The notes beneath the pieces were generated by a model. That model ran no database searches. It was not told the origin of the DNA and was given only the letters and a program-made list of their open reading frames with translations. DNA of 30,065 bases from contig DATIHQ010000086.1 of the NCBI GenBank assembly GCA_035480535.1, positions 1 through 30,065 of the forward strand. The letters are read 5' to 3'. Positions 7,298-14,501 of the stretch are shown here, one piece after another. The number at the start of each line of letters is the position of its first letter. The first letter of the stretch is position 1. The position numbers were made by a program, and so were the translations under genes. The stretch is from DATIHQ01 sp035480535 (lineage in GTDB: Bacteria > Chlamydiota > Chlamydiia > Chlamydiales > SM23-39).

Positions 7298-8686
7298 TTA
7301 CTGCTTTTTCCAGCTGGGTTTGCGGAGAGCGTGGATGCAAAGGGGAAGGATGCAGAAGAAGAGGGTGGCGCCAATGAGGAAAGACTCAAAGGGAATGAGA
7401 TTGCCCGTGTCGAATTGGGCGGGAGGGAAAAAGCCAATGATGCAGCCAAAGGATGCGCCAAAGATGCCGAAAAGAGCAATGATCCAGATGCCCACATTGC
7501 CAAAGGGGATTTTGTAGGGACGAGGTGTGTTTGGGTGAGTGTAGCGAAGGATGAGAGCGGAAATGAACATAATGACATACATAATCATGTAGAGGATCGA
7601 GGCGAGAGCCACCAGCACCCAATAGGAACTGTTGACGGAGGGCATAAAGAGAAAGACGAGAGAGAGAATGGTAACGATGATCGCTTGAGAAATGAGAACG
7701 GAGGTGGGCATCCCTTTTTCATTTACTTTATGGAAAATCGGGGGGAGATCCCCATCTTCTGCCGTGGCGAGGATGCCGCGGCTAGGGCCCACAATCCAAG
7801 TGCTCATCATGCCAAGGGCGCCAAAAGTTGTGACTGCCGCAATGAGGGGAATGGCCCATGGCATATGATAGGCGCGGAATAGATAACTAAAGGCTTCCAT
7901 GCCGCCTGAGGCGAGTTGAATTTCTTTGGGGGGGACGATGACGGCTATGGCAAGAGCCCCAAAGATCGAAAAGAGGATGACTAGAAGGGCAGAAAGGAAA
8001 ATCCCACGAGGGTAATCGCGGCGCGGGTCGCGGACGTCTTTCGCGTGAACTGCTGACATTTCCATTCCAGCAAGCCCCAAAAGAATGCCAGAGAGAAGGA
8101 CCAATTGATTGAGAGAGGTGAGGTCGGGGAAGAAGGAATCCCAAGTAAAGGAGATCTGCACGGGATGTCCTTGAATGACCCAGATAGCTCCCATCAGGAT
8201 GATGAGGACGATGGGAATAATGGTCCCAAAAAGAGCCGTAATCGAGCTGATCCAGCTTGAAGTGCGCATGCCGAGAAAATTAATCAATGTGACTGACCAA
8301 AAGGTGATGAGAATCGCGGCCATTACATAGATTTTGTTTTGTGCGAGCGCCGGGTTGATGATGTAGGAAAAAGTCGTGACGATGAAAGAGAGAACGGTCG
8401 GATACCAAATGACATTTTCAATCCATTGAAGCCAAATCGCCAGAAATCCCATTCTGGGTCCCATGGCGGCTTTCACCCAGGTATAGACACCTCGATCGGG
8501 CCACGCTGAGGCAAGCTCAGAAGAAATGAACGCTACAGGAATAAAGAAAAAGATCGCTGAGAGAATCATAAAAAGAATCACCGAAAGACCATACTCGGCG
8601 AGAAGAGGGAAGTTTTTGATATTGCACACGGCGCAGACATTCATCAGCGCGATCATCGAGGCAGTCAGAACTTTTTTATGATGCAT
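7298..8686 (-). CDS. Amino-acid permease (APC superfamily, GadC-like)
   Basis: 462 residues from the ATG at 8686. The frame is open to 8743, but the upstream extension is not APC-like and contains the promoter. About 12 hydrophobic segments are seen. The N-terminal helix MIALMNVCAVCNIKNFPLLAEYG matches the glutamate/GABA antiporter-like branch of the APC superfamily, and the second helix region (SAWPDRGVYTWVKAAMGPRMGF) carries the usual GG/W-Y signature position. An intracellular parasite would use it to take up or exchange host amino acids; the substrate is not determinable. A near-perfect sigma-70 promoter lies directly upstream (8694-8722) and its -10 box ends 7 bases before the ATG, so the mRNA is probably leaderless. 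The -35 box overlaps the stop of the preceding LicD gene. Confidence 0.88.
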   Translation of the reverse strand: MHHKKVLTASMIALMNVCAVCNIKNFPLLAEYGLSVILFMILSAIFFFIPVAFISSELASAWPDRGVYTWVKAAMGPRMGFLAIWLQWIENVIWYPTVLSFIVTTFSYIINPALAQNKIYVMAAILITFWSVTLINFLGMRTSSWISSITALFGTIIPIVLIILMGAIWVIQGHPVQISFTWDSFFPDLTSLNQLVLLSGILLGLAGMEMSAVHAKDVRDPRRDYPRGIFLSALLVILFSIFGALAIAVIVPPKEIQLASGGMEAFSYLFRAYHMPWAIPLIAAVTTFGALGMMSTWIVGPSRGILATAEDGDLPPIFHKVNEKGMPTSVLISQAIIVTILSLVFLFMPSVNSSYWVLVALASILYMIMYVIMFISALILRYTHPNTPRPYKIPFGNVGIWIIALFGIFGASFGCIIGFFPPAQFDTGNLIPFESFLIGATLFFCILPLCIHALRKPSWKKQ

Positions 8687-8693
8687 GGGAAAC

Positions 8694-8722
8694 AGTATAA
8701 AGAGGAGCGGCCGAAGAGTCAA
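8694..8722 (-). promoter_or_regulatory. Sigma-70 promoter of the permease gene
   Basis: On the minus strand: TTGACT (8722-8717), 17-base spacer, TATACT (8699-8694). This is 5/6 in both hexamers with ideal spacing. The start codon follows after only 7 bases, leaving essentially no 5' leader and no room for a Shine-Dalgarno sequence. The -35 hexamer contains the LicD stop codon. Confidence 0.75.
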
Positions 8723-9813
8723 TGCACATAAGCGCGCTGCCAATAGGGATGGGAGAGATCTTTCTCATAGTTGTCCGTCAGCGGATCGTAAATCTTGGCC
8801 GGATCCAGGTTCTCCCCATAATATCTTTGTAAATATTTTTTTGGATTGTTCGGGATAAAGACTTCAATGCCATCAAATAGGGCCTTCTTCAGGGGAAAGA
8901 CCGTTTCAAAAGCAACAGGCACCGTGAATCGCCGCTCCCTGATTTTCCACCATTCGGGGAAGAAAGCATTTGTATCTAGAGAAAGAATGTATTGAATTTC
9001 CTTCTTCTGAAGATCGATTGCAAAGTGGTAGATATCGATCAGGGTCCCACTCTCCCGAATGAAGACTTTTATATAGCTTTTGGGGCATTCGCGGGTCGAC
9101 CAATCTTGCACGATGTATTTCTTTGGATCGAGATCGAAGAGCGCTCGCCGAACATTCTCAAAATCGGGCAGCAAAACAGCGATATCGAGATCAGAGTCCC
9201 AGGGAATCACTCCGCCATAGCGATAGGTGCCAAGGCAAGTTCCACAATCGACCCACCAAGGAATTTTCTTTTCATTCAATAAATGGGTGATTTCCTGCAG
9301 CGCCTTTTTTTCTATTTCTAGGTGGCGCTCATCTCCTGGCCGGCGGGTATATCCTTGAGAGGGAGATAATTCTGCGCTAATGAAGAGCCCTAACTCTTCA
9401 TACGTCTTTACATTCAGTTGAATTTGACGGGAAGTTAAACCATTTTGCAGGGATTGATGCCGTTTCCGCTTGGGCTCCTGCAAGAAACTGGCCCCTTTGA
9501 CAGCGCAACCTAAAATCAAGCTCGGGGGGAGGGCAATGGCGCAGAAAAAGGTTTTTGGCCAAACGTGCGGGCCGCTGTAGTCAAAGCGCTGGATAAATTC
9601 CCAGGTTCCATCTTCTTTTGGGATGGCTTCGCGACCGGCGCAGATGTATTGAAAGGGGACGAGGAGGATATTTCCCGCCTTTTCCAATCCCGTTGCGTCT
9701 TGCGCCGCGGTATTGAGAAAGGGGTTTCCCACAAGAACATAATAAGAACAGACGAGGGGCATAAAAGCGGCGATCGATTGATCAACAAAAATGTCCCATA
9801 GACGTTCCCACAT
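8719..9813 (-). CDS. LicD-family protein (phosphocholine/phosphotransfer type) with N-terminal extension
   Basis: 364 residues. The C-terminal half is a LicD nucleotidyltransferase-fold domain: GTCLGTYRYG (191-200), PWDSDLDIAV (204-213) with the metal-binding DxD pair, and YLQRYYGENL near the end. LicD proteins transfer phosphocholine or related phospho-groups to surface glycans. The first 120 residues are outside the usual domain and contain hydrophobic stretches (about 12-30 and 88-112), so the protein may be membrane-associated. GGGAG precedes the ATG. It is the last gene of the 12597-8719 operon, 25 bases after the LURP-like gene. Surface glycan or LPS decoration is the likely role, given the divergent PagL-like gene, but the acceptor is unknown. 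Confidence 0.85.
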   Translation of the reverse strand: MWERLWDIFVDQSIAAFMPLVCSYYVLVGNPFLNTAAQDATGLEKAGNILLVPFQYICAGREAIPKEDGTWEFIQRFDYSGPHVWPKTFFCAIALPPSLILGCAVKGASFLQEPKRKRHQSLQNGLTSRQIQLNVKTYEELGLFISAELSPSQGYTRRPGDERHLEIEKKALQEITHLLNEKKIPWWVDCGTCLGTYRYGGVIPWDSDLDIAVLLPDFENVRRALFDLDPKKYIVQDWSTRECPKSYIKVFIRESGTLIDIYHFAIDLQKKEIQYILSLDTNAFFPEWWKIRERRFTVPVAFETVFPLKKALFDGIEVFIPNNPKKYLQRYYGENLDPAKIYDPLTDNYEKDLSHPYWQRAYVH

Positions 9814-9838
9814 AACGCAATATCTCCCAAACCGGATC

Positions 9839-10471
9839 CTAAGTATTTCCCTCTTCTAATTCAAGCCTAATTTGGTTTTCAATTTCTTTGCGGAATCGGC
9901 TTCGGTTGTCTTGGTCTGTTTGAAAGAGGGCCAAAATGACTAAAAGGCGAGGATCGATCTTGTTTTCCTCAAAGATGGAATAATTAAGTATTTTCACTTT
10001 CCAATGATCCCGATAGAAGCGGATCAAGGGACGGCTAATTGTTGCGTAGATTATTTCAGGATGATCGGGCGGATAAAGCTCAAACTTAGTTCCCCAGACA
10101 TTCATTTTGGCAATTGCCATAAGCTCATCCTCGCCATTGAAAACGCGAAATTCGGCCCAGGGGAGAATCCGGAAATATTCCTCTTCGATCCATCCAATTT
10201 TTTTTGCATCTGGATCTCTCACCTCCGCCACCGTTCCCCATTTGCAAAACTTGGCCTTGGCTGTTGCAATGCATTGTTCATGCCGATCTTCTAAATCAAA
10301 AACTGTGGTGAGGGAAAGGATCCGTTTTCGCGCGGTCGCGAACGTTTCCCATTCGGTGGAAATATCAAATGCGGTGGGCACAGAAAGAAACTGTTCCACA
10401 ACAAAAAATTCTTCAGGAAGGCGAGTGATTTCAGCTGTTAAAGAAAAGGCAAACAGAAGAAAAAAAATCAC
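9839..10471 (-). CDS. LURP-one-related/YxjI-like (tubby-fold) protein with hydrophobic N-terminus
   Basis: 210 residues. Repeated beta-strand units fit the LURP-one-related/YxjI layout, a relative of scramblase and tubby domains: RKRILSLTTVFDLED (49-63), KWGTVAEVRD, FRILPWAEFRVFNGEDELMAIAKMNVWGTKFEL (100-132), and a final hydrophobic helix DPRLLVILALFQTDQDN (173-189). The first 13 residues are hydrophobic (FFLLFAFSLTA), a short signal-peptide-like segment that is unusual for this family. No alternative downstream Met is near, so that N-terminus is real. The start overlaps the zinc-ribbon gene stop by 4 bases (10468-10471), implying coupled translation. The family call rests on recognised pattern, not alignment. 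Function of bacterial members is unknown; membrane or phosphoinositide binding is plausible. Confidence 0.65.
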   Translation of the reverse strand: MIFFLLFAFSLTAEITRLPEEFFVVEQFLSVPTAFDISTEWETFATARKRILSLTTVFDLEDRHEQCIATAKAKFCKWGTVAEVRDPDAKKIGWIEEEYFRILPWAEFRVFNGEDELMAIAKMNVWGTKFELYPPDHPEIIYATISRPLIRFYRDHWKVKILNYSIFEENKIDPRLLVILALFQTDQDNRSRFRKEIENQIRLELEEGNT

Positions 10472-10725
10472 TCTTTAAACAGGGAGTTGAAGTTATTTTT
10501 CGGCGGTTTTTCCATATCCAATTTCACTTTAAATTCCTCGCAAAAGTTATTGGCTTCCCGGTCGCGGATGTATTCTGTACCGGGCACGGCGCAGTCATTT
10601 GGCTTGCCCGGTGAATAATAGCGGCAGTTCTTACAAACGTGAAGATCGGTGTCGCAGTGGGGACACACAGCCCGAAACCCGATCTTCCCCTCTGGAATCG
10701 CCTTAGCGCATTTCCAGCAATTCAT
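10468..10725 (-). CDS. Small zinc-ribbon protein
   Basis: 85 residues with two or three CxxC knuckles: C3/C6, C21/C24 and C31/C34, plus C45 and C62 in the CAVPGTEYIRDREANNFCEEF tail. The pattern matches a widespread family of small bacterial proteins, of unknown function, with the ending (V/I)RDxExxNFCxxF. It overlaps both neighbours by four bases (ATGA at 10468-10471 and 10722-10725), so it is tightly embedded in the operon. Zinc binding is very likely; the partner is unknown. Confidence 0.85.
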   Translation of the reverse strand: MNCWKCAKAIPEGKIGFRAVCPHCDTDLHVCKNCRYYSPGKPNDCAVPGTEYIRDREANNFCEEFKVKLDMEKPPKNNFNSLFKE

Positions 10726-11198
10726 CTATCCGCTTCACGACGAACAGCCTCTCGCGCAGGCGGAATGGCAGGACCCGGCCCAGGCGGAGGAGCTACAAGC
10801 AGTCGTCGTCCTCGAAGGCTATCTGATCTCATCAAAGGGGAAGTTGTCAGAGGCGGAGTCGGGCGAAAACCCCCAGGCGGTGGCCCTTGACGAACTATAT
10901 GACGGGTAGCGAGAGGAGGGCTTGTGGGAGATACGAAATGCCTTCCTACCGATTCATGGGGCTGTCGGCTGTTCGCTTGCGCGAGCCGAGCCGCCTCTAC
11001 ATTTGAAATTAAAGGGGGTGGAGGTGGAGACTCTCCATAGGGTTGCATAACTGGCGCAAGGCCAGCAGGCCGGACAGCGATCACAGCGCCTGGTGGTGGA
11101 GCGGCTGGGTGGCCAGCTCCTACGGCTTCTCGAGGCTGTTGATTGGATTGGACAACTCCTCTTTGAGGTACAGGTCCCATGGGTGCAGCTGTTGACAT
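10722..11198 (-). CDS. Proline-rich protein, possible secreted effector
   Basis: 158 residues, rich in Pro, Ala and Arg, with PPPG, PPPPP and PPGPGP runs and no hydrophobic segment, so largely disordered. Nothing in it matches a known domain. It lies 17 bases after the Inc-like gene and overlaps the zinc-ribbon gene start by four bases. A clear AAGGAGATTATTT leader precedes the ATG at 11198. Poly-Pro proteins in chlamydiae are often secreted and bind host SH3/WW/EVH1 domains, but that is only an analogy here. The coding sequence is richer in GC than its neighbours, as expected for a Pro/Ala/Arg protein. Confidence 0.75.
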   Translation of the reverse strand: MSTAAPMGPVPQRGVVQSNQQPREAVGAGHPAAPPPGAVIAVRPAGLAPVMQPYGESPPPPPLISNVEAARLAQANSRQPHESVGRHFVSPTSPPLATRHIVRQGPPPGGFRPTPPLTTSPLMRSDSLRGRRLLVAPPPGPGPAIPPAREAVRREADR

Positions 11199-11215
11199 AA
11201 ATAATCTCCTTAAAG

Positions 11216-11935
11216 TTAATTTCTACGACCGCCGCCAGACAAACCGACAACGTTGCGTTCTCCTCCCAAAGCAGGAGTTGGATGCATTCTTTCTAGCGGG
11301 CTGCGGGCAGTCATCAAAGTGGCCATGGCAGGAGCTGCATGCATTCTTTCTAACGGAATATGATCGGGGCTGGATGACATGGCTCCGATAGGGGAGGCCG
11401 GCATCCGCATTGCAAATCTTGATGAGCTATGTTGCAGTCCCTCAGCAACAACTTCTCGATCCGCTTGACTCGGAGTGCAGACAGTTCCTCTAGATGGAGG
11501 ATTGAGATTCCCAGTTCCCATGCTTTCTCTAGGCCGAGAATCGACTACTACTCTTCGCCGGAATAGGTTGGAGAAAAAACCTCGTCGTTGTACCGGAGGC
11601 TCCTCCAAAATCACAATCGGGGGCTGTTGCCGGTGCACAATAATTGAGGGCTGCTGATGCACAATGACCGGCGGCTGGTCTCCTACAACCACTTCTTGCT
11701 GAATGTCCCTTTGAGCTCGCGGGGGACAAGAACAAACACATAAAGAAAGCAACAGAGCCATTCCGGCTGTCACCCCGATCGCTGCCTGCCAGGGCAAAAA
11801 GACAAAGGAAACAAAAGCAGTGAGCAGCGCCACTATAAGTGCTGTAATGCGGCGCAAAGCTGGCGAAATCACGGGAATAGGTCGTTGTTCATTTAAAGAC
11901 ACTGACCCTAGATCAGCTGCTGAAATATTTGACAT
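11216..11935 (-). CDS. Candidate inclusion membrane (Inc) protein
   Basis: 239 residues with a bilobed hydrophobic domain: two transmembrane helices (about 30-47 and 50-68) separated by a very short turn (LPWQ). This is the hallmark of chlamydial Inc proteins, which are type III secreted into the inclusion membrane with both tails facing the host cytosol. A Cys-rich end of helix 2 (CVCSC) follows. The long C-terminal tail is Pro/Val/Gln/Arg rich and disordered-looking (VIVHQQPSIIVHRQQPPIVI), then has a duplicated element PLERMHxxPA. There is no cleavable signal peptide, as expected for Inc proteins. It sits second in the operon, 8 bases after the exported repeat protein. The assignment comes from topology only; Inc proteins have little sequence conservation. 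Confidence 0.7.
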   Translation of the reverse strand: MSNISAADLGSVSLNEQRPIPVISPALRRITALIVALLTAFVSFVFLPWQAAIGVTAGMALLLSLCVCSCPPRAQRDIQQEVVVGDQPPVIVHQQPSIIVHRQQPPIVILEEPPVQRRGFFSNLFRRRVVVDSRPRESMGTGNLNPPSRGTVCTPSQADREVVAEGLQHSSSRFAMRMPASPIGAMSSSPDHIPLERMHAAPAMATLMTARSPLERMHPTPALGGERNVVGLSGGGRRN

Positions 11936-11943
11936 AGAGGTCC

Positions 11944-12597
11944 TTAAAATTGTTTCGCGCGCAGAAAGTTATTCATGGTCACATTGATGAGAATCGATTC
12001 GCACTTTGAATCCCATCCAGTATTCGAGCCAATGATGATCGAATCGTTAGGCGCCCAATCGCGGAAAATATAGGAATCGCCGGAGGAAATTTCCCAATGA
12101 GTGGTATCTGTTAAATAGATTTCACCCCGGTCTTTGTCGAGAGTGTAGATGTATTTTGTATACTCGCCATCTTTCACAGGGCCGAGGAAGAGCTTTGCCT
12201 CAACAGATGAACCTGTATTCTTATTCACAATTTTATAGGTATAGCTGGAGAACCAACGGTGGTTTTGGGTGATTGTCAATGGATCGGTAGTGCGCCAATT
12301 CAGAGCTTTATAGCCATCGTAAGAGTTTATCTTCCAAACAGATCCATCTTCTAATTCCACTTGATCGCCCGTTGCAGAAACGGCGATCAGCGAATGGTAG
12401 CAAGCGGAATAATAGACAGGAGGATAGCGATCAAACACAAAACCGTTTCGCCCTTCCATTTCGTCGGCCTGAACGACTTCACCTTCTGGACGATCGTCGG
12501 GGCTCATGGGGCGCGTTCCCACTTCTACATGATCTGCAAGAAGGAGGACTGGGGTTAAAAGAGAAAGAAAAGCGGCCGACTTAAGGAACTGTTTCAT
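11944..12597 (-). CDS. Exported hypothetical protein with an internal duplication
   Basis: 217 residues with a Sec signal peptide (MKQFLKSAAFLSLLTPVLLLA). I do not recognise a named family. The mature part contains two related copies of a beta-rich unit: residues 80-126 (EDGSVWKI...W...DPLTI) and 159-206 (TDTTHWEI...W...DSIII), each with a W-x-I strand followed by a W and a hydrophobic xDxIxI strand. GGGAG lies 5 bases before the ATG, and a promoter is seen at 12636-12665. It is the first gene of the six-gene operon. A periplasmic or surface location is expected. Confidence 0.75.
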   Translation of the reverse strand: MKQFLKSAAFLSLLTPVLLLADHVEVGTRPMSPDDRPEGEVVQADEMEGRNGFVFDRYPPVYYSACYHSLIAVSATGDQVELEDGSVWKINSYDGYKALNWRTTDPLTITQNHRWFSSYTYKIVNKNTGSSVEAKLFLGPVKDGEYTKYIYTLDKDRGEIYLTDTTHWEISSGDSYIFRDWAPNDSIIIGSNTGWDSKCESILINVTMNNFLRAKQF

Positions 12598-12635
12598 AGG
12601 AACTCCCGTTTTTGAAAGCCGAAGAGAGTACCAAT

Positions 12636-12665
12636 CTCATAATTTTTTGTAATCAAAATTCTCAA
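12636..12665 (-). promoter_or_regulatory. Candidate promoter of the 12597-8719 operon
   Basis: TTGAGA (12665-12660), 18-base spacer, TATGAG (12641-12636) on the minus strand, giving a leader of about 35 bases before the ATG at 12597. The hexamers are 5/6 and 4/6. It lies in the 102-base divergent gap shared with the PagL-like gene. Confidence 0.5.
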
Positions 12666-12699
12666 CCCGCTGGTAAAGAGAAGGAAAAGGGACTTTATT

Positions 12700-13224
12700 T
12701 TGAAGAAGTGGTTGTTTTTGATTCTTTTTTCCTCCGCCTTTGCATCGCAACCCCCAGATTATCTTTCCTTTGCAACGGGAGCTTACGATTTCTATCGAGC
12801 CAAACACCGCACATGGGAATTTGATGCAGAATATAAATTCCATGTGCGATGGCTTAAATCACCCTATCGTTGGCTGGAATTCCGCCCCCTGCTCGGCTTA
12901 ATGGCCACGGCTAGAGGCTCCGCCTATGTCTATGCCGGTTTGAATTTTGACATTCTCTTCTTTGATCATCTCCTCATCGCTCCGGGGTTTGCGGCGGGCT
13001 ACTATGCCAGAGGAGGGGGGAAAAACTTGGGGTATCCCCTTGAATTCCGCTCAGGCGTCGAGCTCGGCTGGCTTTTTGACAATGAATATCGCTTGGGAGT
13101 TCACTTTTATCACCTCTCTAATGCAAGCTTAGGGGATAAAAACCCTGGGGAAGAATCGCTCCTTCTTTTCTATGACATTCCTTTATGCAAAGGATTTCCG
13201 TTTATTAATAGATATTTAAATTAA
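12700..13224 (+). CDS. pagL: PagL-like lipid A 3-O-deacylase
   Basis: 174 residues with a signal peptide (MKKWLFLILFSSAFA) and an outer-membrane beta-barrel look (alternating aromatic strands such as YVYAGLNFDILFF). The diagnostic segment is HFYHLSNASLGDKNPGEESL: H138, S140 and E152 have exactly the +2 and +14 spacing of the PagL triad His126/Ser128/Glu140 of Pseudomonas, with the conserved SNA and NPG motifs. PagL removes the 3-O acyl chain of lipid A at the outer membrane and can dampen innate sensing. Translation starts at TTG (12700), preceded by AAAAGGGA at a good distance; no ATG is available in frame. It is transcribed divergently from the operon containing the LicD-family gene. Confidence 0.82.
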   Translation: MKKWLFLILFSSAFASQPPDYLSFATGAYDFYRAKHRTWEFDAEYKFHVRWLKSPYRWLEFRPLLGLMATARGSAYVYAGLNFDILFFDHLLIAPGFAAGYYARGGGKNLGYPLEFRSGVELGWLFDNEYRLGVHFYHLSNASLGDKNPGEESLLLFYDIPLCKGFPFINRYLN

Positions 13225-13281
13225 AATTGATAGATAATTTCGAATAATATTAGAATTAAGATAATTATCAGGACAAACCTA

Positions 13282-14259
13282 ATGGCTGAAGAACTCCCTT
13301 TTGACCCATTCCCTTACATGGACTCTCCTCACCGCCAGACCATCGGCAATGGGCTCATTTCATTTTATAAAGACCCCCCCTCCAGTCCAAGGATCATTGC
13401 CCTGCCGGATGGGGATCGCCTCTCCATAGAAATCACCACCCCGCCCAATTGGAAGCCCACCGATCCAACGGTGATGTTGCTCCATGGCCTTTGCGGCTCC
13501 CATCGCTCCCCAAACCTCGTTCGAATGACCCATCGCCTCTCTCCTCTGGGAATCCGAGTTGTCCGGTTCAATATGCGCGGCTGCGGCTCTGGGAAGGGCT
13601 TGGCTCGAGAAATCTACCACAGCGGGCGCAATGAGGATGTGTTTGAGGCCCTAAAAGTGATCAAAGCAGAATTCCCAGAATCTCCCATTGTTCTCATCGG
13701 ATTTTCATTGGGGGGCAATCTGACCCTTAAACTGGCCGGAGAATTAGGAACTCTTGCGAAAACTTTTCTGAAAGGAGCGATCGCCATCAGCCCGCCGACC
13801 GATCTTCATTCCAGCGTTCGGATGTTGGGCGATCCAGTCAATTCGCTCTATGAGCGCTATTTCTACAAGCTACTCAGGGCCGATGTCTACTATCGCCACA
13901 ATAAATTCAAAGACCTGCCCCCCGTTCAGCTCCCTCGAGATCTCAAGCTCTATGAATTCGACCAGCTCTACACAGCGCCCCATTGTAAATTCGAAAGTGC
14001 TGAAGATTATTACGATAAATGCAGCTCAGCGCACCTCGTCCCCGACATCGCCATCCCCTGCAAAATTCTTCTCTCGCAAGACGACCCCATCATTTCCTCT
14101 TCCTCGCTCGATCATCTCCCCCTTCCCCCGAATGTCCAGCTCTTCAAAACCCAAAAGGGAGGCCACATGGGCTACCTAGGTAAACCCACCAGCGACAAAG
14201 GCTTCTACTGGCTCGACTCGCTTCTCGTCGAATGGATCCACGAAATCCTATCTAAATAA
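13282..14259 (+). CDS. YheT-type alpha/beta hydrolase
   Basis: 325 residues, typical of the YheT/AB-hydrolase (UPF0017) family. The oxyanion/loop motif HGLCGS is at 68-73, FNMRGCGSG at 96-104, and the nucleophile elbow GFSLGG at 140-145 puts the catalytic Ser at 142. An acidic residue (D267 or D268 in SQDDPI) and H295 (GGHMGY) complete the triad. The natural substrate is unknown; esterase or carboxylesterase activity is expected. AGGA lies about 9 bases before the ATG in an AT-rich leader. It stands alone, convergent with the ATP/ADP translocase gene, and a palindromic repeat (copy B) fills the gap between them. Confidence 0.9.
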   Translation: MAEELPFDPFPYMDSPHRQTIGNGLISFYKDPPSSPRIIALPDGDRLSIEITTPPNWKPTDPTVMLLHGLCGSHRSPNLVRMTHRLSPLGIRVVRFNMRGCGSGKGLAREIYHSGRNEDVFEALKVIKAEFPESPIVLIGFSLGGNLTLKLAGELGTLAKTFLKGAIAISPPTDLHSSVRMLGDPVNSLYERYFYKLLRADVYYRHNKFKDLPPVQLPRDLKLYEFDQLYTAPHCKFESAEDYYDKCSSAHLVPDIAIPCKILLSQDDPIISSSSLDHLPLPPNVQLFKTQKGGHMGYLGKPTSDKGFYWLDSLLVEWIHEILSK

Positions 14260-14280
14260 AGACAGTCTTATGATCTAAAC

Positions 14281-14479
14281 CGTAATGCGACTATCAGCGC
14301 AGAGGATAGAGGGCAGAGATAGAAAGTACGCAGAGAAGAAAAAAAATCGCCTTCGGCGATCCGGGACCCTGCCCGGAGTTAGAGAGAAGTCCCTTTCTTC
14401 CTCCGGACGAAGTCCGCCAACTTTCTCTCTGCGAACTTTCTCTCTCTGCGATTATCTCTGCGCTGATATTCGTATTACG
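14281..14479. repeat. 199-bp palindromic repeat element, copy B
   Basis: Same length as copy A, with 24-bp terminal inverted repeats (14281-14304, 14456-14479) that differ at two positions, and a nearly identical core carrying the same two mini-hairpins. Similarity to copy A continues about 14 bases past the right end (CTCAGxCAATAGGC). It lies between the convergent hydrolase and ATP/ADP translocase genes, where it could terminate transcription from both sides. Confidence 0.9.
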
Positions 14480-14501
14480 TCTCAGCCAATAGGCTCGAGG
14501 G

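Noticed and set aside
7292..7882. Plus-strand open frame of 196 codons opposite the permease
   Set aside because: Charged, Glu/Gly/Lys-rich translation is the mirror of hydrophobic transmembrane codons on the other strand.
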